Part shown: positions 36,924-46,860 of the stretch, one piece after another | Numbering within the stretch: the stretch's first letter is position 1 | Layout of the letters: each line of letters begins with the position of its first letter | DNA from: Psychrobacter sanguinis | GTDB lineage: Bacteria > Pseudomonadota > Gammaproteobacteria > Pseudomonadales > Moraxellaceae | Direction: 5' to 3' | NCBI RefSeq assembly: GCF_020736705.1 | Contig: NZ_CP085990.1 | Coordinates: forward strand, 3,162,001-3,226,000 | Length of the DNA stretch: 64,000 nt | Program-made: the position numbers and the translations under genes | The notes under the pieces: model-generated | Seen by the model: the letters and a program-made list of their open reading frames with translations, nothing else | Told to the model about the DNA's origin: nothing | Database searches by the model: none

Positions 36924-38351
36924 TTAATCTTTAATGACCATTAAGCGAATTTCAGTCATGTCTTCGATGGCATACTTAACACCTTCACGCCCAAATCCTG
37001 AATCTTTAACACCGCCATAGGGCATATTATCAACGCGGAAAGTAGGTACATCATTAATAATCACCCCACCCGCTTCAATATGATCCCACGCTTGCATTGC
37101 TTTATTAATACTAGAGGAATATACCCCCACTTGTAAGCCAAAACGGCTGTCATTAGCAAGTTCAATGCCTTTATCAAAATTATCATAAGCTTCCAATATC
37201 ATTACCGGACCAAAAGCTTCATCTTTATATAATTTTGACTCGTGACTGACATTCTCTAAAATAGTAGCGTTCATAACTAAGCCATCTACCTCACCGCCAC
37301 ACAATAAGGTAGCCCCTTCACCAACCGCCTCATCAATCCACTGTTGAATACGCTCAAGCTCTCCTTTATCGATCATCGGCCCAATGACCACGTCGGCCTG
37401 ACTAGGGTCACCAGATTTTACTTCTTTTGCCAAGGCGACTAACTCGTCTTTTACTGACTGATAAATATCTTTATGAATCAGGACGCGCTGAACACTGATA
37501 CATACCTGTCCTGCTTGACTATAACCGCCTGTAATGACTCTAGGTAAGGCTTTTTCAAGGTCAGCATCGGGTTCAATCATCACTGCCGCATTACCGCCTA
37601 GCTCAAGCACAACTTTTTTCTTGCCAGCACGTGCCTTCATGTCCCAACCTACTTTATCAGAACCGGTAAAGGACAGTAGTTTAATACGTTCATCCGTGAC
37701 CAACACGTCGGCCACTTTTGAAGACATCGGCAATATTGAAAAAGCCCCTTCAGGTAGGTCAGTTTCTGCCAACACATCCGCGATCATCAAAGCCCCAATA
37801 GGTGTATAACTAGCAGGCTTCAAGATGAAAGGACAGCCTGCAGCGATGGCAGGGGCAATTTTGTGAGCGACTAAATTTAGTGGGAAGTTAAAGGGAGAGA
37901 TAAACCCGCATAACCCAATAGGCACTCTTTTACTAAAGCCACGATAGCCTGCACTGGCTTCTGTCGAATCTAAAGGTAAAACCTCGCCTTCAGGCACTGT
38001 TGTTACCGCATCAGCTGCAAACTGAAAAGTAGCAATTAAACGCTTAACTTCAGCCTTTGCTGCTGCTTCAGGTTTACCGCCTTCCGCTATTAACGCTTCC
38101 GTAAATTCATCAAATCTCTCAGTAAATTTAGCGACGCAGTCTAATAAGATACGCTGCTTTTGATAAGGCTTTAACGCCTGCATAGCAGGAACGGCCTCTA
38201 ATCCTTTTTGAATAGCTTGTTCTAATAACTCACTATCAGAACGAGCCACTTCTGCGACAGTCTCTTGATTATATTTATTGACCACTTCAAGAGCGTCATC
38301 TGCTCCTTCGTGGGCTTTATTTGCGAGGTATAGAGGATAGAAATGTTGCAT
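36924..38351 (-). CDS. NAD(P)-dependent aldehyde dehydrogenase
   Basis: Aldehyde dehydrogenase superfamily member, 475 residues. The coenzyme region FNFPLNLVAHKIAPAIAAGCPFILKPA is near 155, the catalytic Glu lies in LELGGNAAVM near 250, and the catalytic Cys in GQVCISVQR near 283. The PYGGVKDSGFGREG motif is near 450. The pattern resembles the phosphonoacetaldehyde/lactaldehyde/sulfolactaldehyde dehydrogenase branch, but no pathway genes are adjacent and the substrate is unknown. It is a single gene. Confidence 0.9.
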   Translation of the reverse strand: MQHFYPLYLANKAHEGADDALEVVNKYNQETVAEVARSDSELLEQAIQKGLEAVPAMQALKPYQKQRILLDCVAKFTERFDEFTEALIAEGGKPEAAAKAEVKRLIATFQFAADAVTTVPEGEVLPLDSTEASAGYRGFSKRVPIGLCGFISPFNFPLNLVAHKIAPAIAAGCPFILKPASYTPIGALMIADVLAETDLPEGAFSILPMSSKVADVLVTDERIKLLSFTGSDKVGWDMKARAGKKKVVLELGGNAAVMIEPDADLEKALPRVITGGYSQAGQVCISVQRVLIHKDIYQSVKDELVALAKEVKSGDPSQADVVIGPMIDKGELERIQQWIDEAVGEGATLLCGGEVDGLVMNATILENVSHESKLYKDEAFGPVMILEAYDNFDKGIELANDSRFGLQVGVYSSSINKAMQAWDHIEAGGVIINDVPTFRVDNMPYGGVKDSGFGREGVKYAIEDMTEIRLMVIKD

Positions 38352-38754
38352 AACTTACCTTTTTAATTTTGTTATTAATTAAACCCCATAGTTTATGACA
38401 TATGGGGTGTACTTTGGTTTTGTGCTTTTTTATGATTATTATATTTTGATTATGGCAATCAACACTTTATAGCGATTAACGCTTAGAACACGTAGTGTAG
38501 TAGATACTTCAACCGCATATTAAATAAAGTAATGAGCACAAGAAATGAAAAGCTCATGAGTTACTAAATATGAGTTATTAGGATAGCTAAAGTACCTAAG
38601 CTGAACTATTATTTTTTGTTGTTTATTTTATAAGAGATGTTGAAGCTAACTTTATTAGCAGTATTTAGTGTTAAACGATAATTCACAAAACGATAGATAA
38701 CCTTGCTATAGGGAAATTATGCAGAAAGGCAAATTAAGGAGAAATGACTAAGCA
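38352..38754. other. Spacer upstream of the aldehyde dehydrogenase gene
   Basis: About 400 AT-rich bases without a recognisable gene, presumably carrying the aldehyde dehydrogenase promoter on the minus strand. Confidence 0.5.
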
Positions 38755-38786
38755 CAAAAAAACCTCAAGTACAGGTACTTGAGGTT
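38755..38786 (-). terminator. Terminator of the tRNA operon
   Basis: On the minus strand, AACCTCAAGTAC-CT-GTACTTGAGGTT (38786-38761) followed by TTTTT (38760-38756): a perfect 12-base stem 42 bases after tRNA-Asp. Confidence 0.92.
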
Positions 38787-38827
38787 GAAACTATTAAGCT
38801 AATTAAAGCTTATTAAGTTTTAAAATA

Positions 38828-38904
38828 TGGCGCAGCGGACGGGACTCGAACCCGCGACCCCCGGCGTGACAGGCCGGTATTCTAACCAACTGAACTACCG
38901 CTGC
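38828..38904 (-). tRNA. tRNA-Asp (GTC anticodon)
   Basis: A 77-base cloverleaf on the minus strand beginning GCAGCGGTAGTTCAGTTGG, with anticodon loop CCTGTCACG (anticodon GTC), T arm GGGTTCGAGTCCC and an encoded CCA end. It lies 53 bases after tRNA-Val in one transcription unit. Confidence 0.97.
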
Positions 38905-38957
38905 TTAGGTCGTATAACATCTTTAACCACTGTGCTTATAATATAAAAAGCAATAAG

Positions 38958-39033
38958 TGGTGGGTGATGACGGATTCGAACCGCCGACATTCTGCGTGTA
39001 AGGCAGACGCTCTACCAACTGAGCTAATCACCC
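38958..39033 (-). tRNA. tRNA-Val (TAC anticodon)
   Basis: A 76-base cloverleaf on the minus strand beginning GGGTGATTAGCTCAGTTGG, with anticodon loop CCTTACACG (anticodon TAC), T arm CGGTTCGAATCCG and an encoded CCA. First gene of the Val-Asp tRNA unit. Confidence 0.97.
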
Positions 39034-39123
39034 AAAAACCATTTAAACTGCAAGGCAATCTTAGGTTTAAACCAGAGAAAATCTTAGTTATTTTGTTACT
39101 AAGGTCTCGCTCTGTGGGTGTGT

Positions 39124-39151
39124 ATTATATAGATTTAATAGTGTGTGTCAA
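39124..39151 (-). promoter_or_regulatory. Consensus sigma-70 promoter of the tRNA operon
   Basis: Minus-strand TTGACA (39151-39146) and TATAAT (39129-39124) with a 16-base spacer: both hexamers are exact consensus. Transcription would begin about 85 bases before tRNA-Val. Confidence 0.85.
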
Positions 39152-39296
39152 ACCTTTTTTGCAAAAAAATTGAATTTATTTCAAAAACTTCGGTAATATC
39201 GGGTTTAACACACGCTCTAATTAAATAACACCACAAAACCATTCACTTTGAGCCTCTCAGCACCTCTCCAAAAAGTTATCGCTTTGAGGCCCGTCA

Positions 39297-40466
39297 TTAA
39301 CGTTCGCCTAGACCTTCAGACAGGGTCTTAGTAATCGGTTTGGTTAAGTAAGACAAGACACTACGTTCCATGGCTTTAATATCGACGCTGGCTGTCATAC
39401 CTGGCTTGATGACAATCTCATCACCACGTCCAGCGAACTCTGCTTTACCGATTTTGATCAGTACGCGGTAGTAAGGCTCTTCGCCTTTAGGGGTAGTTTC
39501 CATTAAGGTATCTGGACTGATATAAGTCACTGTTCCGTTCATGGCACCGAAAATAGAGAAGTCATAAGCATCTAGTTTAACCGAAGCTCTTTGCCCCTCT
39601 TTAACATACGCGATGTCTGCAGGGCTTACCTTGGCTTCTACGATAAGGTCACTACTGGTAGGTAATAACTCCATAATAACTTCACCAGGCTTAACCACAC
39701 CACCAATCGTGGTGATGTTGATGTTATTGACTTTACCATCTTGAGGAGACAATAAGCGTTTTTCTTCTAGAACCTGAGTCCGGTCACGTAATTGCTCAAG
39801 CTCACTGTCTAATTCTTCTTGAGCTTTGGTCATCTCGGCTTGGGCGTCTTCAAAGTACTTATTACGCTTGTTATTGATCTGAGCTTCAATATCAGCGACT
39901 TGACGACGTAGCTTGATGACATCAGCCTGACTAACGTCGCCATATTCTAATAACGGCTCATTCATATCTAATTCTTTTTGAGCGAGAACCAACATCTTCT
40001 CTAGAGAAGATACTTCTTCATTAATCGCTTGTCTGCGACGATTATATAATTGAGTTTGGTTTTCGACATATTCCGGATATTGACGCACACTTGCTGGGAA
40101 AGACAAAGGCTTATCAAATATTTCAGCATTTAAACGTGCCAACTGAGCTTGCAGGGCAGCGGATTTAGTCGCTGAGCTGTCATAAGCGGCTTTGGCTCGC
40201 TCTTCTTCAAGCACCACTAACAATTGGCCTTTTTTAACTTCATCCCCTTCTGATACTAAGATATCCGTCAGCACTCCCCCGTCCGAGGCTTGCACTTGCT
40301 GAGTTCTGGCGCTAGCAATAACTGTCGCTTTCGCTCGAGTCACTTGGTCAATCTTCGCAAAGTAGGCCCAAACTAATAATATGGTAATACCGACAAGGGC
40401 AATCCAGATAGTGAGGCGAGCATTACCAATTTTGGGCTTGGTAGGAGTATATTGATATTCAGACAT
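39297..40466 (-). CDS. Type I secretion periplasmic adaptor (HlyD/LapC family)
   Basis: Membrane-fusion protein linking the ABC exporter to the outer membrane channel. It has one N-terminal membrane segment (about residues 19-40), a lipoyl-like half motif VQASDGGVLTDILVSEGDEVKKGQLL (about 62-87), a long coiled coil (about 115-235) and the second lipoyl half and beta-barrel (SPQDGKVNNINITTIGGVVKPGEVI). It ends with the PGMTASVDIKAMERSVLSYLTKPI signature of T1SS adaptors. It lies 2 bases after the exporter gene. Confidence 0.93.
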   Translation of the reverse strand: MSEYQYTPTKPKIGNARLTIWIALVGITILLVWAYFAKIDQVTRAKATVIASARTQQVQASDGGVLTDILVSEGDEVKKGQLLVVLEEERAKAAYDSSATKSAALQAQLARLNAEIFDKPLSFPASVRQYPEYVENQTQLYNRRRQAINEEVSSLEKMLVLAQKELDMNEPLLEYGDVSQADVIKLRRQVADIEAQINNKRNKYFEDAQAEMTKAQEELDSELEQLRDRTQVLEEKRLLSPQDGKVNNINITTIGGVVKPGEVIMELLPTSSDLIVEAKVSPADIAYVKEGQRASVKLDAYDFSIFGAMNGTVTYISPDTLMETTPKGEEPYYRVLIKIGKAEFAGRGDEIVIKPGMTASVDIKAMERSVLSYLTKPITKTLSEGLGER

Positions 40467-40468
40467 GC

Positions 40469-43114
40469 CTATTTCTCTTCAGATGTGGGGTTAATGACAA
40501 TGGTATTGGCCGTATCATTTACTGGTGGCCTTGTTTCATTGGCAGCAGTATTTAGTTCGGAGATAGGAGTTGTTGTTGCCCCATTCTCTGGTGCAGATTT
40601 AGACACATTACCTAGATTTTCTGAAGCTGGCTTGATAATAATCTTTGGCTTGCTGGTTTCCACAGTATTGCTTTGATTGCTAGCTTGTCTATTGGTCTGC
40701 TGCGTATTTACTTGACCATTGGTATTTACAGTTGACGTTGGCTGTGCCCCATTATTAAAAGTAGGGTGACCGTCTGTACCGCCTTTATTCGGCTGATCAC
40801 CCGGTGCAGTCGGCGGTGTTTGGGGACCGCTGCCCTGAGGAGAGTTAGGATTAGTGGGTACTGCTTTAATCGCTGCTTTAGGCGCCGCTTGTTCAGTTAT
40901 TCGTCCTGGCACACCTTGCTTCTTAGCTTGCTCATTTTGCATCAGCTGTTTCAGTACCGCATCTTTGGCACCATCCATGACGATTTGATGATTGTCCATA
41001 ATAATAATACGATCAACCAAATCTAATAAGGCAGTTTTATGGGTAGATACGACTAAGGTTTGACCTTGTTGTAGTTCGCCACGTAAGACTTGTATACAGC
41101 GCTGCTCTTGACGATTGTCCATAGATGCCGTTGGTTCATCAATCAAAAGAACTGAGGGCTTAGTTAGTAATAGTCGGGTAAAGGCCACCAGCTGCTTTTG
41201 CCCGCCAGATAAGCCGCGTCCCCCCTCACTAATAGGAAGGTCTAGACCGCTTGAGTGGTTAGCAACAAGGTTAATTAGACCTGTTTTTTGTAAGGCTTCA
41301 TGCAGCACATCATCATTAGGGGCTGGCATACCAATCAGTAAGTTTTCACGCAAAGTACCTTGGAATAAACGGTGGTCTTGCTGTAAATACCCTACTTGCT
41401 CGCTTAGTGATTCACGACTAATCTGTTGAATGTCTAAACCATCTAGTAAAATTCGACCCGATGTTGGGGCATATAATCCAGAAAGTAATTTTAATAAAGT
41501 CGATTTCCCAGAACCAATCGGGCCTAGAATTGCGATTCTTTCGCCAGGTTGAATGACTAGCTTTTTCACAACCACAGCAGGTCGGTCGTTACCCACATAA
41601 TTAAACACCATATCGTCAACCTGATAATGACCTCTAATTTTGGTTGGTGATAGAGGATAGTTAACGCCATGGTTATCTTGCTCAAGGGCGAAAATCGACT
41701 CAATCATGCCTTTAGCAGCTTTCGCATGAGAATACTGTACCAGTAAGTTTGGAATAGACATAACAGGTGCGAGTACACGGCCACCCAAAATTGAAGAAGC
41801 AATCAAGCCCCCCATTGTCATGTCCCCACTCATTACCACAAATGAGCCAACAATAACGATACCTACATAACTGGCTTGCTGTAGCATTTGCGCCGAATAA
41901 CTTAAGTAGTCATTGGCATGCTTCATACTCAGATCGTTTTTAATTGTGACATTCATCACATCTAACCAACGTGATAAAAACTTCCAGCTTCCCGCGCCTG
42001 CTTTAATAGTCTCGACACCTTCGACGGTCTCTACCAAAAGCCCTGTTTTATAATAAGAAGCCGAGGCCCCTTCTGCAGCAATCGCATCGATTTTCTTACG
42101 GGCAGTTAATCCCATAGCGATGGCGATAATCGCGGCAATAATAGGCACCATAGCCACTAGCGGTGACGCAATATAAGCAATAAGAACAATGAAAATAATA
42201 GTCATTGGTAAGTCAACCAGACCAAATAAGGTACTGGCCGTAAAGAAACTACGTACTTGCTCATACCCTCTTAGCTGAGCCGCCATCGAACCTACTGATC
42301 CAGGCATTTGGTCAATGCGCACTTTTAACAGGCGCTGAAAAACCTCACGCGATAAGTACTGATCAAGCCCAATCACCACTTTATCCATAATCTTTGAGCG
42401 TGCAAACTTCATAAAAGCTTCAAAGATAATAATTAATGCCACACCACTGGCTAAGATAATTAAAGTGTACTCACTGCGAGTGGGGATAACTCGGTCATAG
42501 ACCTGCATTGAGAACAAAGAAACGGCCAAGGCCAGGAAGTTAATTAAGAAAGAAGCAATGACGGCTTCTATTACCACGCCTTTATAGTTGGACAAGTCCT
42601 TTTTCAATAAAGTAGTAAAAGAAGCACTTTTCTTTTTGATATGATCGTCTTTTAAGCGCAGCCTCAATACCAACTTCAACTCATCTAATATCACATGACG
42701 AGTCTGAGCCTCTTGGCGTAAGTTCCAAGCCCCTTGTGGGTTTTTGCCATCGATCAACCCCCATCCATAACGTGAGTGATAAGCAATTAAAGGTAAAAAT
42801 GCAGCATCTGGTTGTTCTAAAATTTCGGGAGACTCTTCAATTCCTAAGCCTCTTAATATTTCAACAAAACCGCCTAAGGTATTGATACCACGACCTTGCT
42901 CTTCAGCTTTTGGATTATCATGTTTTCTAATGATATCTTGAAGTCGAATATTGTCTACCGGATATCCTTGCTGACTTAAAAGATGTCGCAAAGCATCAGC
43001 TAAAGATTGCGCCGTCGTGAGCTCATTTGAGCTCGGCACTAACTCATGGTGTGACCCTAAGTTATCTGACTCTATATTATCTGAGAGGTGTTGGTTAGTA
43101 CTCATAATGATCAC
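40469..43114 (-). CDS. Type I secretion ABC exporter (LapB/HlyB-like) with long disordered tail
   Basis: Inner-membrane ATPase of the type I system. Order: an N-terminal C39-like domain without the catalytic cysteine (about residues 30-150), a six-helix membrane domain (about 180-450), and an ABC domain with GPIGSGKST near 531, LSGGQKQ near 634, LLIDEP near 655 and the switch His in VVSTHKTAL. The usual protein ends near residue 715-720. Here about 160 more residues, rich in Pro, Asn, Gln and Thr, follow to 881. The cysteine-less C39-like domain is typical of exporters for RTX proteins and LapA-type adhesins. Middle gene of the operon. Confidence 0.93.
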   Translation of the reverse strand: MIIMSTNQHLSDNIESDNLGSHHELVPSSNELTTAQSLADALRHLLSQQGYPVDNIRLQDIIRKHDNPKAEEQGRGINTLGGFVEILRGLGIEESPEILEQPDAAFLPLIAYHSRYGWGLIDGKNPQGAWNLRQEAQTRHVILDELKLVLRLRLKDDHIKKKSASFTTLLKKDLSNYKGVVIEAVIASFLINFLALAVSLFSMQVYDRVIPTRSEYTLIILASGVALIIIFEAFMKFARSKIMDKVVIGLDQYLSREVFQRLLKVRIDQMPGSVGSMAAQLRGYEQVRSFFTASTLFGLVDLPMTIIFIVLIAYIASPLVAMVPIIAAIIAIAMGLTARKKIDAIAAEGASASYYKTGLLVETVEGVETIKAGAGSWKFLSRWLDVMNVTIKNDLSMKHANDYLSYSAQMLQQASYVGIVIVGSFVVMSGDMTMGGLIASSILGGRVLAPVMSIPNLLVQYSHAKAAKGMIESIFALEQDNHGVNYPLSPTKIRGHYQVDDMVFNYVGNDRPAVVVKKLVIQPGERIAILGPIGSGKSTLLKLLSGLYAPTSGRILLDGLDIQQISRESLSEQVGYLQQDHRLFQGTLRENLLIGMPAPNDDVLHEALQKTGLINLVANHSSGLDLPISEGGRGLSGGQKQLVAFTRLLLTKPSVLLIDEPTASMDNRQEQRCIQVLRGELQQGQTLVVSTHKTALLDLVDRIIIMDNHQIVMDGAKDAVLKQLMQNEQAKKQGVPGRITEQAAPKAAIKAVPTNPNSPQGSGPQTPPTAPGDQPNKGGTDGHPTFNNGAQPTSTVNTNGQVNTQQTNRQASNQSNTVETSKPKIIIKPASENLGNVSKSAPENGATTTPISELNTAANETRPPVNDTANTIVINPTSEEK

Positions 43115-43290
43115 TTATTAAAATTTTATTATATTCGTGAGAAGCATGCTGTGAAGACCGTTGAAATCTCGACATTAACCGCTTGTTTAATTTCAAACCA
43201 CAGCTTTCTACAGCCTTATAGTTAGAGTCTAAAATTGATTTAGCACTAACTTCTCAAAACCTCAATGCTCAAAATTTACCGGCTTACAAA

Positions 43291-44862
43291 CTAGTTATTC
43301 AAGTCTTGTTGAGTGCCAGCTGGGCTATTATTAAGCTCATCCATCTCCGGTTTTTCGACCGTTATTTTTATAGGATTACCCGCTTCATCAATCATTATAT
43401 AAGCGCCTTGATTGAGTTGCTGTTCAACAGAAGCCGGCAGATTTACTTGAATATACTCATCCTGTGGCTGTGGTTGACGCTGTTGTCCATATCCAAACTG
43501 TTTGCTTTGAACGTTGTTTTGTTGCGTATCTACCCATTCTTTTACTGGATCTTTAACGCTGAACATTTTTATAGGTTGACGGTTATGGACATATTTTTGC
43601 CAAGGCATCAAACTAAAATCTACCTGCAGCTTATAAAATGAACCCAAAATATCAGAACGGGTTTGTACCAAGTTTATTTGATAATCACTTAACTCACGTA
43701 CTGAGTTTAAAACCTCTAGCCAAGACTTACGTCCGGCAATGAACTGACGCTGATAAGAATCTAATACGATTTGTGCACCAGCCACCGCAGACACCAGAGA
43801 TAATTCTCTGCTTCTGGCACTGGCAAATTGCTGGTATTGAATCTGGATATTTTCCATTACCTGACGCTGAGCGGCTTCTTTATTCTGAATCAAGCTATTT
43901 ACTCGGGCTTCAGAGGCACGAGTCAAAGCAAGGTTAGAAAAGCCCGCCCCTGGCTGATAATTCAAGCCCACATAAAATTGGCCATCATCTTCATTGGTAT
44001 CGTGATCGTAGGTATGCTTATACTCAGCATAAACAGTGGGATATCTTGTGGCACTTTGTGCTTTTACTTCTTGCTTTGCAGATTCGATTTGGAACATCTC
44101 TTTAACTACTGTGGGGTTATAAAAACTGGCTTCACTAAAGGCCAGTTTTTCAAATCCCGCAGAGGCTTTCTTGGCTTGATCCACCAATAGGTTTAATTGC
44201 GGAACATTGTGTTCACTACCTCTAGGTAGCGCACGCCCCGTAATTTGTTGTAATCGAGCCTCAGCAATATGTTGTTGTTCTCGTGCCGCTTCATAGGCAT
44301 TGGTTTCTTGCAAAATACGGTTAGTCACTAAGTCAAGTTCAATACGGGCGGAGACCCCTTGACTCACTCGGCGCTGCATCATGGCTTCAAACTTGCGCAA
44401 CTGGTCTATAGTTTCTAAGTAGACCCTTTGTTGGGCCACGGCTGCGATATAAGTTTGCCAGGCCTCAATCGTGGTCTTAGCCACTTGGTTTTGTTGCTCA
44501 TAAATATTTTCAGTCGCCGCTTTATCATCAAATATGGCTTGGTTGACGTTGGCTGTCAGTCGACCGCCTGTCCATAAAGGTTGGCGAATACCTATCTCCG
44601 ATACGATATCATCATTATTACCATAGCTAGTTGAGATACTTGGTGTCGGTAATAAATTAAGCTTTGCAGCATTGATTCCCTCAGTGGTCGCTTGTTGCTC
44701 TGCACGAGCTGAACCGACCAATGGATGCGTCTCAATCGCTTGAGATATTAATGAGTTAATTTGGACATCAGTAACTACCGTATTGGCATAAGTTGGCAGA
44801 GTACAACCAACCATTAAGCTTAGTGCCAGTAGTAATTTATTTTTTTGAGAGCTAGACATCAT
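43291..44862 (-). CDS. TolC-family outer membrane channel of the type I secretion system
   Basis: Outer membrane efflux/secretion channel. A signal peptide (residues 1-26, cut after TYA) is followed by the two repeated TolC-type helical halves, with GIRQPLWTGGRL near 89 and ARSRELSLVSAVAGAQIVLDSYQRQFIAGRKSWLEVLNSVRELSD near 355. The 523 residues include an extra Gln/Asn-rich C-terminal stretch (about 435-523), again unusual. It is the first gene of the minus-strand operon. No RTX or adhesin substrate gene lies beside the operon. Confidence 0.92.
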   Translation of the reverse strand: MMSSSQKNKLLLALSLMVGCTLPTYANTVVTDVQINSLISQAIETHPLVGSARAEQQATTEGINAAKLNLLPTPSISTSYGNNDDIVSEIGIRQPLWTGGRLTANVNQAIFDDKAATENIYEQQNQVAKTTIEAWQTYIAAVAQQRVYLETIDQLRKFEAMMQRRVSQGVSARIELDLVTNRILQETNAYEAAREQQHIAEARLQQITGRALPRGSEHNVPQLNLLVDQAKKASAGFEKLAFSEASFYNPTVVKEMFQIESAKQEVKAQSATRYPTVYAEYKHTYDHDTNEDDGQFYVGLNYQPGAGFSNLALTRASEARVNSLIQNKEAAQRQVMENIQIQYQQFASARSRELSLVSAVAGAQIVLDSYQRQFIAGRKSWLEVLNSVRELSDYQINLVQTRSDILGSFYKLQVDFSLMPWQKYVHNRQPIKMFSVKDPVKEWVDTQQNNVQSKQFGYGQQRQPQPQDEYIQVNLPASVEQQLNQGAYIMIDEAGNPIKITVEKPEMDELNNSPAGTQQDLNN

Positions 44863-45262
44863 AATTTATTAACTTATTCTATGAGAGATAATGCGATGCA
44901 AAAGCATCAATAGGTAAAATATTTTAAACTATTCATCCCGATACATTACCATTAAATTCACTATTATTATAAAGGATTATATTGCAATAATACTACACTG
45001 TTACTACACAGGGTGATTAATTTATAACACAAAGTCACAGTTAAATCTAAACAGTATTTTTAAATTTAGTTTAATTGTACTATAGATTTATTAAGATTTT
45101 TTACGCAAATAGACGTCATCATAACAAAAAACTTATTACTATCAATAGTGAAATATTTTTGAGCTAAAATATTGTTAAGCCTAAATAATTAAATAGCCAT
45201 CTACTGAAACCCTAAACATAGATAATATTAGTGCTGTTCTTTAAGAGAGTTCTGTAAAGACC
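44863..45262. other. AT-rich spacer upstream of the T1SS operon
   Basis: About 400 bases with no coding sequence, very AT-rich, presumably holding the minus-strand promoter of the secretion operon. Nothing else recognisable. Confidence 0.5.
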
Positions 45263-45305
45263 AAAAAACCCCTTGCCCATCACTAACTAGAAGGCCAAAG
45301 GGGTT
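45263..45305 (-). terminator. Terminator after folC
   Basis: Minus-strand AACCCCTTTGGCC...GGGCAAGGGGTT followed by TTTTT (45267-45263). It lies about 110 bases after the folC stop. Confidence 0.82.
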
Positions 45306-45415
45306 AAAACAGTATTCATTTTGGACGATAGGAATTTAAGTCGCTGCTATACTATTGGTTTTAGTTCTTTTAAAACAACAACTGTCAAATATCTAAATCA
45401 ATGGCTGCAGTATTT

Positions 45416-46750
45416 TTAGACTAATGGCTGTAGCACTTCACCTATGGTATGAAATGAGCCACATACTAAGATCAGGTCCTCTTCAGTAGTTACTCCAACG
45501 ACTTTATCACCTATTACCCCTAAATTATCATAGGTTATTATGTTCTGTTGATTATGCTGTTGCAATACCTCAGTCAACTGTTTTAGAGGCGCTGCTCTAG
45601 GATGGTCAATTTCAGCAACATGCCACGTTTTAATAGGTAGCTTTGAATCAACCAATAACTGCACCACATGGTCTATGTCCTTATCCGCCAACATTGAGAA
45701 GACCACATGCAGTTCAGCCTTAGGATAGTGCGCTTTATGTTGCTGCCATAACGGTAGAAACTGACTCAATAAAAAAGTCATGCCCCGCTCATTGTGTGCC
45801 ACATCAAAGAGCCAATGTCGTTCTTGAATGTCTCTGGCATCAAAACGACCATCAAGTTTCACTTTAGCAAGTGCTGATTTAATATGCTCGGTAGTAATGG
45901 TTAAATCGCTGGCAAGCAAAGCTGCCACAGCATTATTACTGTTAATTAAAGACAACTTAGGTTTAGGCAACTGTAAAGTAATATTGGCACTACTAAACTG
46001 CCATCCCTTCTCTTGCTCAGCAAAATCATAATCCTTACCGACTTGATAATAAGGACACTGTAATTCTTCTATCTTAGCAAGCACAGACTCAGGCATATCC
46101 GTTTCACCATATATTAAGGGAATGCCCTCACGTAGTATGCCCGCTTTTTCATAACCAATCTTCTCGCGGGTATCGCCTAGCCAATCCACATGATCAATAC
46201 CGATATTGGTAATAACAGCCAAGTCCGGATCGATAATATTGACCACGTCTAGACGTCCACCTAAGCCGACTTCTAACACCCAAACATCACAATCTGCTTG
46301 AGCAAAGATAAGCATAGCTGCCAGAGTGGTCATTTCAAAAAAAGATAGAGTCAAATCACATGCCAGTCTCGCCTGCTCAACCTGATAGAAGGCGTCAATT
46401 AGCACCTTGTCTCCCACAGGGCAGCCATTAATACGAACCCGTTCATTAAAATCTATAAGATGCGGAGACTGGTAAAGTGCGGTTTTATAACCCGCTTGTT
46501 GACAGACCTCACTGATGACTGCTGTGGTCGACCCTTTACCGTTAGTACCGGCCACAGTGAAAACATACGCATCATCTTTAGCGGACTGTATTAGCCCCAA
46601 ATGATTGGCAACTGGTATGACGCGAGACAAACCCATGTCTATTGCTGAGACATGTATTTGCTGCATATAATAAATCCAGTCTGATAAAGGACTGGATTGG
46701 TTGGGAGTTAAGTCAGAAGTTATGGCTGGAGTTGAAGAGGTAGTAATCAC
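45416..46750 (-). CDS. folC: Bifunctional dihydrofolate synthase/folylpolyglutamate synthase
   Basis: Mur-ligase-like enzyme that adds glutamate to dihydropteroate and folates. The P-loop VAGTNGKGSTTA, YQSPHLIDFNERVRINGC, EVGLGGRLDVVN, NIGIDHVDWLGDTREKIGYEKAGI and DVAHNERG motifs are all present. I suggest the GTG at 46750 (GAGAG upstream), which gives an N-terminus of normal length; ATGs at 46807, 46789 and 46780 would add 10-19 hydrophobic residues not expected in FolC. Last gene of the trpBA-accD-folC block. Confidence 0.93.
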   Translation of the reverse strand: MITTSSTPAITSDLTPNQSSPLSDWIYYMQQIHVSAIDMGLSRVIPVANHLGLIQSAKDDAYVFTVAGTNGKGSTTAVISEVCQQAGYKTALYQSPHLIDFNERVRINGCPVGDKVLIDAFYQVEQARLACDLTLSFFEMTTLAAMLIFAQADCDVWVLEVGLGGRLDVVNIIDPDLAVITNIGIDHVDWLGDTREKIGYEKAGILREGIPLIYGETDMPESVLAKIEELQCPYYQVGKDYDFAEQEKGWQFSSANITLQLPKPKLSLINSNNAVAALLASDLTITTEHIKSALAKVKLDGRFDARDIQERHWLFDVAHNERGMTFLLSQFLPLWQQHKAHYPKAELHVVFSMLADKDIDHVVQLLVDSKLPIKTWHVAEIDHPRAAPLKQLTEVLQQHNQQNIITYDNLGVIGDKVVGVTTEEDLILVCGSFHTIGEVLQPLV

Positions 46751-46860
46751 GATGTCTCTCAGTGGGTAAAATAAAATCATTAAAAACATATAACTTAGGT
46801 ATTGCAAGTCAACACTTACAATACCTATAAATAGTTAGCGCAAAGATTAGAACCAAAAAC

